From assembly GCA_011947345.1 (NCBI GenBank), contig JAAVTG010000570.1:62001-126000 (forward strand): a stretch of 64,000 nucleotides of DNA, in the 5' to 3' direction. Positions 11,560 to 21,875 of the stretch are shown piece after piece; positions within the stretch are counted from its first letter, which is position 1; the number at the start of each line of letters is the position of its first letter. The translations under genes and the position numbers were made by a program. The DNA comes from Phytophthora quininea (taxonomy: Eukaryota; Oomycota; Peronosporomycetes; Peronosporales; Peronosporaceae). The notes below the pieces were generated by a model. It was not told the origin of the DNA and did no database searches. It worked only from the letters and a program-made list of their open reading frames with translations.

Positions 11560-12672
11560 ATGGGAGGCGGACCCGCGAGCGCCGACGTGGTGCGCTCGTC
11601 CTGCTTCGTGACGTTCCCCGAGCGGGCGCAGGCCGAGCCCGTGCCCGTGGACGCCTGGTACCTGTTCGCCGCCGGCCTGACGTTCCTGCGTCGCCTGGCG
11701 CGCGACCGCGTGGGCGACGAGATGCCCATCGCGCTGCTACTGCAGCAGCCAGGGGACGAGGCCGGCGAGCGCCGCTACGTGAGCGTGAGCAGTAACACGG
11801 TGCTGCAGAGGGCGCTGCAAGAGACCTTCGACTGCCCCGACAAGGCGCTGGTGCTGCACGTGATCGACGTGAGCAAAGTGCGCGGCCAGAAGAAGGTCCA
11901 CGTGCGCCCAGAAGTCAACCCGAACGTGTCGCCCGAGCCGGTGGAGGCCATGGGGCTCGTGTTTCCGACGCTGTCGGTGGACGGTCTCGAGACCCCGACG
12001 GCCGTGGAGGTGCCGGCAGCCCAAGTGAGCGAGACGTCGCTGTACGAGCAGATGAGTCGCTCCATGTTCAACTACAGGAAGGACGACAGCGTGCGGTGGA
12101 GTGCAGGCTCGGCGAGGCTGGACAAGCCCAGTAAAACGCTGTCGCAGAGCGCGTTCTTCGTGGAGGAGAGGGATTACACGAGGAGAAATGCAGCCACACG
12201 AGCTCCGAAGGAAGAGCAGCAACAAGAGACGGAGGACAAACAGACAGCTCCGATGGCACTAGAAGCGGTGGGCGCGTCGCTCTCGGGTATCGGTGCGTCG
12301 CTTGCAAGCGCGTCGCTCCCACCAGCCAAGAAACTGGACGATGAGGAAGAAGAGGAGGCTGACGCGGCTGACATTCCAATGGCGACGGTGGTGGAGACTC
12401 CCGACGCGACGCAGATCCCGAGCGACTACGTGATGCTGGAGCTGCAGACAAGTGCGGGACTGCCGGAAGCGCCGGCAAACTCCAGCTCGACGTACTTTAT
12501 CTCCTCTCGCTGGGCCGACCAGGCCGACGAGATGAGTGCGTCCATGCGGCTCGAGCATCCACCGTCGATGCCGCGCGCCACGCCTGTCCCCGCCGCCCGC
12601 AGCGTGGGCAACATTCGCCCCCACGCCAATCTCGAGGACTCGTTTGTGATCCTCGAGAGACATGAGCTGTAG
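11560..12672 (+). CDS. uncharacterised protein with PB1-like N terminus and two LIR-like motifs
   Basis: Intact 370-aa protein without a firm family assignment. The start MGGGPASADV was chosen because upstream in-frame sequence is not protein-like. Residues about 15-105 look globular (VTFPER..DAWYLFAAGLTFLRRLA..VSSNTVLQRALQ..LVLHVIDV) and could be a PB1-like fold, which is a guess. The rest is Ala/Ser/Glu-rich and probably disordered. Two short motifs stand out: SDYVML (about residues 288-293) and EDSFVIL (about 359-365, almost C-terminal). Both fit the Atg8-binding LIR/AIM core (aromatic-x-x-hydrophobic) with acidic residues before it. If real, the protein could be an autophagy receptor or regulator. 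It lies divergent from the WD40 gene, about 100 bases away. Confidence 0.65.
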   Translation: MGGGPASADVVRSSCFVTFPERAQAEPVPVDAWYLFAAGLTFLRRLARDRVGDEMPIALLLQQPGDEAGERRYVSVSSNTVLQRALQETFDCPDKALVLHVIDVSKVRGQKKVHVRPEVNPNVSPEPVEAMGLVFPTLSVDGLETPTAVEVPAAQVSETSLYEQMSRSMFNYRKDDSVRWSAGSARLDKPSKTLSQSAFFVEERDYTRRNAATRAPKEEQQQETEDKQTAPMALEAVGASLSGIGASLASASLPPAKKLDDEEEEEADAADIPMATVVETPDATQIPSDYVMLELQTSAGLPEAPANSSSTYFISSRWADQADEMSASMRLEHPPSMPRATPVPAARSVGNIRPHANLEDSFVILERHEL

Positions 12673-12798
12673 ACGACTCGACGTCATCTAAGTAGAACTA
12701 GACGAAGAGAGGCGAGCCAAGCGACATAGAGGCATTCTGTAGACGACGCTGAGAATATTTAAGATTTGATCATTGCTACCTTGCTACTCCATCCTTCT

Positions 12799-13544
12799 TC
12801 ACGAGGCGTTGGTATCATTTTGGCAGACGTTCGCAAGCTCTGGACGCTCCTCAGTAATTCCTGCTGGCCGTGGCAGCCACAGCGCAGCCATCTCGGCAGC
12901 GTAGTCTGGAGCGGAGGCGACATACTGGAGCTCCACCGTCCGAAGCGCGTTCGCCTCAGCTTCCCACTCCTCCTCCGTGCCCCGCTCCAGCAGTGCCAGA
13001 TACTTTGGCTGCTTCCGTCGTCGACCGGCAGCAGCATTTTGAGCTGGCGTCTCCTGGCGAATGCGCTTCCTGCGCAGTCTTCTCGTCTGATTAGCACGCC
13101 GTCGATTTTCAATACGTCTCTCCTGTGCGTCTTGAGCTGCTCGCTGCTCGTTCTCGGCTTTCATGGCCGCATTGGCAGCGAAGAACTCGTCGACACTACT
13201 CTCTCCATGGACCACTTGCTGCTTGTACATGGTCCAGACACTGGCGTGGTGTCTCTTGTGGTGCGCCACGATGTTCCCCTTGCGGAAGGTCGGGGAGCAC
13301 TTGAACGACTCCCCACGGCCCCGAATTGCTGCGGCTGCGTCACTTTCTGAATGCCGTCCTCACGCCCCAGCAGTTTGCAGAACTTGCAGACGGCCACACG
13401 CACGTCTCCAGTGACCGGGTCGCTCTCCGTCAGCACTGGCTGTAGTGCCAGCTCCACTGCGTACTGGGGATACCATCTGAGCTCGCTATCGAGCTGCTGC
13501 TGCTGCTGCTGTAGCGCTGTGCTGGCGGCGCCGGCGACCACCAT
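12799..13544 (-). CDS. putative BED/C2H2-type zinc-finger protein, one-base frame break
   Basis: Protein of about 248 aa, probably nucleic-acid binding. A CKFCKLLGRE motif is followed after roughly 30 residues by FKCSPTFRKGNIVAHHKRHHASVW, giving Cys-x2-Cys and His-x3/4-His spacing like a BED-type zinc finger. A variant of this Cys..FR..N.xxH...H..W pattern recurs in oomycete proteins (from memory, unverified). A basic segment follows (RRIENRRRANQTRRLRRKR). The start MVVAGAAS at 13544 precedes a Gln run. The finger is split by one missing base between about 13325 and 13340 (plus strand). Correction gives 747 nt including the stop. The 5' end of this gene faces the RPS5 start across about 215 bases. 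Confidence 0.65.
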
Positions 13545-13760
13545 GGCGCATGGTCCCGAAAAACGTCCGACATGGCTACATGCTGTACTTGATCTCACTA
13601 TCGCGGCCTATAAGAGTTCGTTTCTCTCGCCGTTTGTATAGTTGACTCGCATCCAGTATGCCGACAGCCTCCTACCCATTCATTTGCTCGCTGCTCTCGC
13701 TCGCCGCCCTTGCTGCGACGCCACTCTCGTCTCGAATTCATCCTCGGAAACTCTCTCAAC

Positions 13761-14426
13761 ATGGCGGAAGTTGCTACTGAAGTGAAGCTCTTTAACAAGT
13801 GGTAGGCGCCTGTAGCAGAACTAATATAGTCTAGAACAGCAGCAGCTAATCCATCGCCTCCTCCACCTCCTTCCAGGTCGTACGATGACATCAGCATCGC
13901 CGCCGACATCTCGCTGGAGGACTACATTGCCGTCAAGGGCAAGGCCGCCACGTTCCTGCCCCACACGGCGCAGCGCTACCAGAAGAAGCGCTTCCGCAAG
14001 GCGCAGTGCCCCATCGTGGAGCGCCTCGTGAACGCTCTCATGCGCAAGGGCCGCAACTCTGGCAAGAAGCTCAAGGCCGCCCGCATCGTCAAGCACACGC
14101 TTGAGATCATCCACCTGCTGACGGACCGCAACCCGCTGCAGGTGGTCGTGGAGGCCGTGATCAAGTCAGGCCCCCGCGAGGACTCGACCCGTGTCGGCTC
14201 GGCCGGTGTGGTGCGTCGCCAGGGCGTGGATGTCTCGCCCTTCCGTCGCGTCAACCAGGCGCTGTACCTGATCGCCACGGGCGCCCGCGAGGCCTCGTTC
14301 CGCAACGTCAAGACCATCGCCGAGTGCCTGGCTGACGAGCTCATCAACGCCTCCAAGGGCTCGTCCAACAGCTACGCCATTAAGAAGAAGGACGAGATCG
14401 AGCGTGTGGCCAAGGCCAACAGATAA
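13761..14426 (+). CDS. RPS5: 40S ribosomal protein S5 (uS7)
   Basis: Small-subunit ribosomal protein of the uS7 family, placed at the head of the 40S subunit near the mRNA exit and E site. Exons 13761-13801 and 13877-14426 join across a 75-nt GT..AG intron after the fourteenth codon begins (..LFNK-W-SYDDISI). The 196-aa product carries hallmark segments: [43 protein letters not shown], and the C terminus [18 protein letters not shown]. No frame break is present. A CCCATTCATTT stretch at about 13675-13685 resembles the oomycete initiator and sits about 75 bases before the ATG. Confidence 0.97.
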
Positions 14427-14668
14427 GCGGCTTTAGCTGTGGGTGGATGGCCAATGGCAGGATTCAGGGAACAAACAGGTGCTACGGGACTCGAGTTTTG
14501 GCTCTGGAGCTGCTGCTGTCGCCTCCGCTCGACATTGGAAGGTCCGACTTTCGCTTTTTATTCTCTGCTGAATAAAACGTGATACACCGAGTTGTTGAGA
14601 GCACGAACAAGTCTGTCTTTTTGCATCTATGGTTGCTGGTGTCTGTACAGGGACTGAGTTTGGTTTGG

Positions 14669-17600
14669 CTAGTCGAGGACGCCGTCCAAATCGACGTCCA
14701 ACTTGCCGGCGCGGAGCTGTTTGATGATGGCCTTGAGGCGGTTCACCTGCTCGCTCTCGGAGTTTTTGTTGGCGTTGTTGGTGATGAGCTTGACGCGAGA
14801 CGCGTATGTGAGTGAGGTCACAGTCTCTTCCTGCAGGACCAGGCAAGATTGAGCAACAGACCCACGTTGCAGTCAACATCCGATGGAACTCACCTGATTA
14901 TAGTCTGCTGGCGAGATGTTGACGAACATGAGCTGCAGGACGAGAGAAGGTAATATCTTGGTTAGCAACAGGAGATGGCGGTGGTGGTGAAGTGGCCCTC
15001 ACCGTCTTGGCATTGCCACCGAGTGAGTCCTGCATCAACTGCGTCAACTGTTTCATGCCAACAAGAAGGTGAGTTGGAGGACAACTTGCAGAGCTATGCA
15101 GTTGTTACCACCTTGTTGTTGCGGTACGGAATGAACTTCTCGTTTGTTGACAGAGCGGAGATCACGTCCCCCAAGGCTGCAGTGGCAACACAAAAGTTAA
15201 TAAGACGAACATGAACTTGCAACAACAACGTTTCGTCCGCACCGCTGAGACTTTTGTTGATGGCCTGCGCCTCCTTCAGACGCTCAGCGGTAGCTCCCGT
15301 TTTGCCGGCGCGCTCCGATCCTGCAAGATCGACCAGACTCAATTTGCCGACCGTCGTGGCTTTCGTGGTTTTGTTGTAGCTCTCCACCAGCAGCGAAAAA
15401 TCGAGTGACTGCGACTGCTCTCGGCGTTCATCTTGGTGGCGCCAACTTGACGCTTCTTGTTGGCGGCTTCGAACAACCTCAAAGTCTGCTCCGGTGACGA
15501 GCATTTCTTGAGCGTGGCGTTCTGCACCACCACCATCCCTTTGTCGTTCTTCTTAATCTCGAGCTTGTTGTCGTGGGCGCCTCCGCCTTCCATCAGATGG
15601 AAGAGGTCGATCAAAGTGTCGTTGTACAGCTCCAGCATTGTAGCCTGGAAATTGATGGCGAAGTTTGCTTTCGCTTCGTCAGCCAAGGCAAAGAGGTGGT
15701 GTATCGCACGAGGACTGAGTCCGGGGTCGTTCTCGCTTCCTGTCATGGTGAATGTCTTGCCCGACCCGGTCTGGCCGTACGCAAAAATGCAAACGTTGTA
15801 TCCGTCCACTGCACTTTGCAGCAAGTTTTTGGTGTCTTCGAACACTTGGATCTGCGAGCTTGCCGGGGAAAACACTTGATCGTAGGCAAACGTTTTAGCC
15901 GCTCGAGAGCCGCCGCTCACTTCGAGTGAGAACTCGTCAATAAATTTGACGCACGGAGCACAACCACGCTCGTTCTCCGACCCACTCATCGGACGACACC
16001 GAGCGTACACTCGGATTTTACCCTTCATGTCCTCGATTTGGTTGTAGTATTTCTTACGGAGAGCTTGCTCTTCTCGGTAACTCGTCTCGAGCGTTGCGTA
16101 CTGTGTTTTAGCGTCTTGCAGGTCATTGTTGAGTGAACCAACAAGAGCAGCTTGTTCACGCAGTTCATTCACCTCCGATTCAAGTTGACCGAGTTGTTTG
16201 GCCTTACCACCGACCACACCAAGCTCCTTTTGTAGAGCTGCCGTCTGGTCTTGAAGCTCTTGGGATGCACGTTGAGCTGCCTGCAATTGGTTAGTGAGTG
16301 CTGCGATCTCCTTCTTTGCAGACTTCTCGTTATCCTCCAGAGCCTTCTTGTGCTTTTTCTCCATATCTGCTACGCGGCGGTCTGAAGCCGCTGAGCTGGC
16401 TCCTCCGACCGCACCACCACTTCCACCACCATTTGCTAGTTGGTTTTCTGCCTTGGCCAATGCTGCCTCAAGCTGCGAGATTTTAACACGATCAGCTTTC
16501 GCTTTGCTTTCCATAGCTCGAAGTTTTTGCTTTGCATCTTCCAGTGCTTTACCACCACCACCACCAATGTTTGAATTGCCACGCTCCACGTTCTGAGCTG
16601 GAGTGCTTTTCTTTTGTGGGATTTTTCTCTTGCTGACGCTGTTCAGCCTGCTTCTGTTTCTTCTCTAGAATTTGCTGCGTCTTGAGTGCTGCAGCGGCAG
16701 CTTTGGCCTCACTTCGAGCCTGACGCTCGGCAATTTGTGCTGCTGCTTGTTGTTCTCGAGCGTTTAGCCATTTCTCGCAGTCCTCACGAACCGCATCGAG
16801 TTGTTTTCGTAGAGCAGCAGGCGCTCGAGCCGGAGGAAGACGCGACGTGTCAGCCACTGCACGCTTGAGAGCTGGCGCTTGTTGCCGTCGAGACTTGTCG
16901 TGAAGTGCGAGCAACTCGGCAACACATTGATCGGCACACTTGGCGTAGGTCTGATAGCACTTTGTCTTGTCGCCACGGTTGAACTGCGCCTTGCCTCGAG
17001 CGACTGCTTCGGTGATCATCTGCACTAGATGGACCGACCGAGCGGCGTCTTCTTTCACGTCTGGGCTTTCTTCTTCTTCAGCAGGTTCTTCCAATTCCGT
17101 TTCCTCTTCTTGCTCCTGCTCCAGCGGTTCATCGTCGTCATCTTTCGACTCTGCTGCCACACCTTCCGCCTCTTCTTGCTCGAAATCCGCGTTCATCGCG
17201 TACTCATCGCTTTGGTCAATTTCTTCGTCAGCAGCTTTTGCTTCGAACTCAGCAGTGACATCAGCAGTCTTTCCTTCACTCGATGGCTGAATTTCGACCT
17301 CTTTGCTGTCCGCTGCCAAGAGCTCCAAGTGCAATTTCAACTGCTCAATTTCCTGTTCTAGTTTTGCCTTCTCAGTCCGACGCTCGTCAATTTCACGAGA
17401 CAACGAGCTGATCGCTTCTTGAAGAACCTGGCGTTGCTGTTGGACCTGTTGACTGTATTCATCCTCACGAGCTTTTGCTTCGCCTTCTTCCTGTCGTTTC
17501 TGACGACCTGCCACTTCATATTCTTCTTGGACTTTTAGTGTTTCAATTGTAGGCTGATCTTCAGCCGTCGACGAAATACCGGAAGCCTCGTTAGGGAGAG

Positions 17601-19540
17601 TAAATCTGGTGTTGAAGCCAATTGTTTTGAGTCTTCCATCGTCTTGTCTTCTTTCTCTGCTGATTTTGAGAGCTCTGCTTCCAGCACACTGGCCAGTTGA
17701 GCACGTAGTTCGTATAGTTCCCTTTCCAATACAGCAACCGCTTCGTCGTGGAAGTCGATGGCAGCAGAGTCCGTGCCAGTGTCTTTGGTCACGACCGAAG
17801 GAAGTTGCGGAGGTGGACCACCTCTCATCAAAACAGGAGAAGATTGGGGTCGAGACCCTGGCCGTGAGCTGTTGGCGCTAGAGCTCCGACTACTTGCGTA
17901 TTGATGAGCAGAGTCGACTGTGCTGCGTTCATCAGACTTTATGGCAGACCCCAACGCTGACCAACGGCTCGAAGCATCGATTTGAAGGGCCAACTCGCGG
18001 TGCTGCTGCTTGAGAGCTGCGACGTGAGCTTTCTGCGTAGTATACGCAACTTCTGCCTCCTTGAAGGCCAAATAGCGGTCCTTCACTTGCGCTTTCTCTT
18101 CGATTGTGGGCTCTCGACCGAACTGCGCTTGGAACCCTGTAAGCCACACCTTGACGCCGTTTTTCGCTGCCTTCTTGTTCTTGGCGAACACTTCGAGTTG
18201 GTCTTTCGCTTCTTGCAATTCAGTTTTCGATCGGACGAGCGCAACGTTCCGCTGGCGAGCGACTTCAACTTCACTTTCGTACTTCGTTTTGTCCAAAGGG
18301 AGTTCGGGCACTTCCTGCTTGATCACTGTTTTCTCCTCGTCAGATTTCAGATCGCCCGTGACTTTGGTCTCGGCTTGTACTTCTTGTGTTTGGGTTGGAG
18401 CGTCCGAAGTTGATGGAGGAGAGATAGAAAATTTCTCGTACGTGATGGCGACTGCCTGGACTAGCAGTCTCACGGTCTCAACAACGGCTTGAGCTTCGAT
18501 GCACTCGAACTTTTCTCTTGCTGCTTCCAACTTGCGTTCAAGAGCCTCCTTTCGCTTGTCTGCGTCTTTCGCGTTTTCCTCTAAAACTCGCAGCTCAGCC
18601 TGCAGTTGTTGCGCACGATCTTCTTCTGCAAGATGCTGCTTGCTATCGACCACACTGCTGATTAGACTATTGATGAAGCGATCGACTTCCTGGCTAGCTT
18701 CAAACGTGAGTCGGAGCTTGGTTTCTCGATCTAGGAACTTTTGGTGCTGGGTCTGCAAAGCGACTCGAGCCTTGTGAAGTTCCTCCTCAACGCGAACTAC
18801 TTGCCCTCGCGCGTCTTCAGTGCACATTTCCATCTCATCAACAAGATGCAGTTGCGAACGCCTACTGGTTATAGCTGCCATCTGCGAGATTCTAGCGATT
18901 TCGTTTAGTGCTTGCAGTTGAGTTCTTGCGAATTCGTCTTCGTGTGCCTGTAAAGCGCACTCAAACTCCTGCCGCCAAAGTTCGTGATCCTCAAGATGTT
19001 GCCGTCGCTGCTGGTACTGCTCGTCCAGTAGAGTTTGCTTTTCCTTTGCATACATTTCATCACGCATTACGCCAGCCTTTTCGAGCTCCACATACTTCTC
19101 CCTTGACTCCTTCAGTTTGCTTTCAGCTCGGTCTTTCAGCGCTTGAACGTGCGCTTCATGTCGTGCTCGAGTGTCTTTTTCAATATTGCGGTAATGGTCA
19201 AGAATTTCCCCAACTTTCTGCACTTGTTCGGCCTTCATGGCATGCATGTCTGCCACCACTTTGGCCAGTTGAGACCTCGCGAGAGCCACCGGTATGTAGG
19301 CTTCTTCACTCTGCTGCAGTGCTGGCGGTGGTACCCCAAACTCCAACACTTTGCCGGCATGGAAATCCGCTGTAAGTGGAAGCGGTGCTACCTGCACGAG
19401 GTTCGTCGACGACAGCAAACTTACACGAGGCTGCTGGGGATTGAATGTCGTTGTCGCTTCCAACTCGTGGGGAGGTCGATTAAATCTGTCTGTGAAGGAC
19501 GTTTGGCCACAACAGTCCCAGCGCCGTCCGCCGAAGACAT
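14669..19540 (-). CDS. kinesin-14 (C-terminal motor) with very long coiled-coil tail
   Basis: Microtubule motor of the minus-end-directed kinesin-14 class. The neck reads [16 protein letters not shown] directly before the motor, followed by GQTGSGKT (P-loop), [11 protein letters not shown] (switch I) and LVDLAGSE (switch II). The C-terminal exons encode [29 protein letters not shown] and LTYASRVK. Introns in plus coordinates: 14831-14893, 14933-15002, 15048-15111, 15177-15242. About 1,100 residues of coiled coil and acidic linker precede the motor, so the protein is near 1,536 aa, long for the class. Frame breaks lie near 15396-15400, 17592-17596 and 19510 (one base lost each) and 16622-16626 (one base gained). 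With these the coding length is divisible by three. The N-terminal start (19540 versus 19604) is uncertain. Likely spindle or flagellar role. Confidence 0.85.
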
Positions 19541-19703
19541 GATCGCTCAGAACCAAAGCAAAAGTGATGCAGGCATGAATGACAACATCGTTGAAACGGA
19601 TCATCTATAAGTATTCGGGAAGTTTTCTACTACCAGCACGTGCGCTTCGGGGACCGGGAATACTGCGTCTCGGTTGCTTCGGTGTAGTTGACAGGTTCGT
19701 GAT

Positions 19704-21306
19704 CTAGGAACGGGTTCTTGGAAGCTGTGGCCCCACTCCGTCCACCTCGGTGATGGTTGCTGCGTTGCCGTGATGGTGCAGATGCGATAAGCTCAAAAGC
19801 GGAGTGAGCAAAGCGCACCCGAAGATGAAGAAGGACATGTAGAACAGTCCCTTGTTGTACGATCCGGTGACGCGGAAAATGACGCCGAAGATGGCACCGC
19901 CGAGGTTGCCGCCAGCCCCGACCAGTCCGTTCACCGTCCCAATGTGCTGCTCGTTCAGATACGGCACGATGCCGAAGGTGGAGCCGCCCGAAGCTTGCGC
20001 AGCGATTGCGACGGAAACATACAGAGCGATACACGCTCCGAGAGTGCGTGTCGCTCAGCACCATGACCAACGCTCCGAGGACGCAGAGCAGCAGGAATTG
20101 TGTGTACTGGCGACCACGCAGACTCAATCGGCGGTTCACTCCGTCCGAAGCCAAGCCACCTAAAGCGCGGGCGTAGATGTTCATGAGACCGAAGGAGGAC
20201 GCCACGGTCGCAGCACTCGTCGTTGACAGTCGCGGACAGAAGGAGCCGTCGGCGCAGTCTTTTTGGTGAAGTGCTTGTAGAAGTAGAGAGCCCCCATGTT
20301 GTTGAGCTGCAACTCGGTGCCGAAGCACGCTGCGTAGTGGAGGATCATGATCAGCACATTTCTGTCGGATAGCGTGGTCTTGAACGACTGCAGCAAACTC
20401 GGGTGCTTGGGTGGCTCGGCAGACGCTGGCGTGTTGCTAACAGCAGCTACTTCTCGTTCGTGTTTCGCCTTCCGAAGCTTCTGAAAGTCCCCGTAGGACA
20501 GCTATCCACCGCAAAGCGGATGACCACCCCATGGTGATCATCAACAGAGCCGGCAGCGCGATCGTAAGTCTCCAGCCCAAATCTTCCGATACGCCTCCCG
20601 ACGTGAACGCTTGATGCACAAAGGGGAGTAGCAGGAAGGAGCACCCGATACCCGACAATCCCAGTCCTCCCGTGATGGCATTCGCAGCGCCGGCAATGTT
20701 GCGAGCAAACGTGATGGACGTCCAGTACTGCGAGGTGACAAAAATGCAGCCCACGAGACCGATGAAGAAGCGGACGACGACCAGACCGACGGCCGAGTCG
20801 ACGAACGCTGCGCAGATGATGGGGATGGCTCCAAACCACAACACGTTGCTCTGTACAACCTGCGGCCCGAACCGGTCGAGCAGCGGGCCCGACGCGATCC
20901 GAGAGAAGATGGTGCTGGCCGTGCTGGCGATGTCCGAGTTGAGCACTTGGCTGTCGGTGAGTCCCAGCTGCACCTTGATGATCGGCATGAGCGGCGGGAT
21001 GGCGTACCAGCCGAAGAATCCTGTGATGGCCGACAGCCACGACAGGTAAAAGATGCGCATATGTGGTCGCTTCATGCTGCACGGACGGGTGGTTGTGGCT
21101 CGATCGAACTGCTTGGCATCGACTGGCAGCTCGTAGCTCCTGGTGGTGGTGGTGGTGTCGACTGGGACGAACACGCAGCGTGGAGACTCACCAGGCGACG
21201 GAAGTTGCGTTGACAATTCTCGGACTCGTGGGGTCAATTGCAGCGGACTTAACGACAACTGACGCGCTGGCGGGACAAGCGGTGGCAAAGCATCGAAAGC
21301 CTCCAT
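19704..21306 (-). CDS. nitrate/nitrite transporter (NNP family, MFS), several frame breaks
   Basis: Major-facilitator transporter of about 530 aa for nitrate uptake. The cytosolic N terminus (from MEAFDALPP) leads into FYLSWLSAITGFFGWYAIPPLMPIIK, LNSDIASTASTIFSRI, GPLLDRFGPQVVQS and SQYWTSITFARNIAGAANAITGGLG; the latter two regions are NNP hallmarks. The second half reads MLILHYAACFGTELQLNN-like sequence, NIYARALGGLASDGVNRR, then the second signature GLVGAGGNLGGAIFGVIFR. The frame is broken at about 20510-20530 and about 20475 (one base lost each), about 20250 (one base lost) and about 20045 (net plus one or minus two). Because both halves retain full family signatures, I treat these as sequence errors. 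Alternative: a young pseudogene. Confidence 0.8.
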
Positions 21307-21875
21307 TGGCCTGCTTGGGGTAGAGGCAAATGCGGAACTGAGGACAAGCCGTGTAGGATGAATTTCGGGTGACTCAGCATTAAAATAGCCGGAATTGACT
21401 GGCGGCACACGATGATGCCTTGTCGGCAGACGATGATGCGAGTGGTGGCAGAAAAGCAACTGCCTGGCGGGGCAGAGCGCGGAGTTCTTGTTGACCCCAC
21501 AGGACTAGAACAACGTGCCAAGATCTGTCCGCAGGAAAACTCACCGCTCGCGAGCCTTCAGGTTAATACCCGCAAGAGGTGCCATCTAGAAGCGAAGTTT
21601 TTGGTGACTCATCTGAGAAGATACGTTTTTGCTGTCCGACGGCAATTCTTTGACACAGAGTTGAAGGGCTCAAACCTCAGCGAGGTCGCTGATTTTCCTG
21701 CCGTTGGGCATGCCACTGGGCGGCCAATTGAGCGGGAGCTTCCACCCGATGCAAAAGTGCGAGGTGGTCCCGTCGGATCGCCTTCATCCTGCGGTTCAAC
21801 ATCGTTAACTTTTGCGGTTTGTGGTTGGTCTTGTGTTGTCGGTTCCACATGTGACGCACCTCTGGACGAGCGAGT

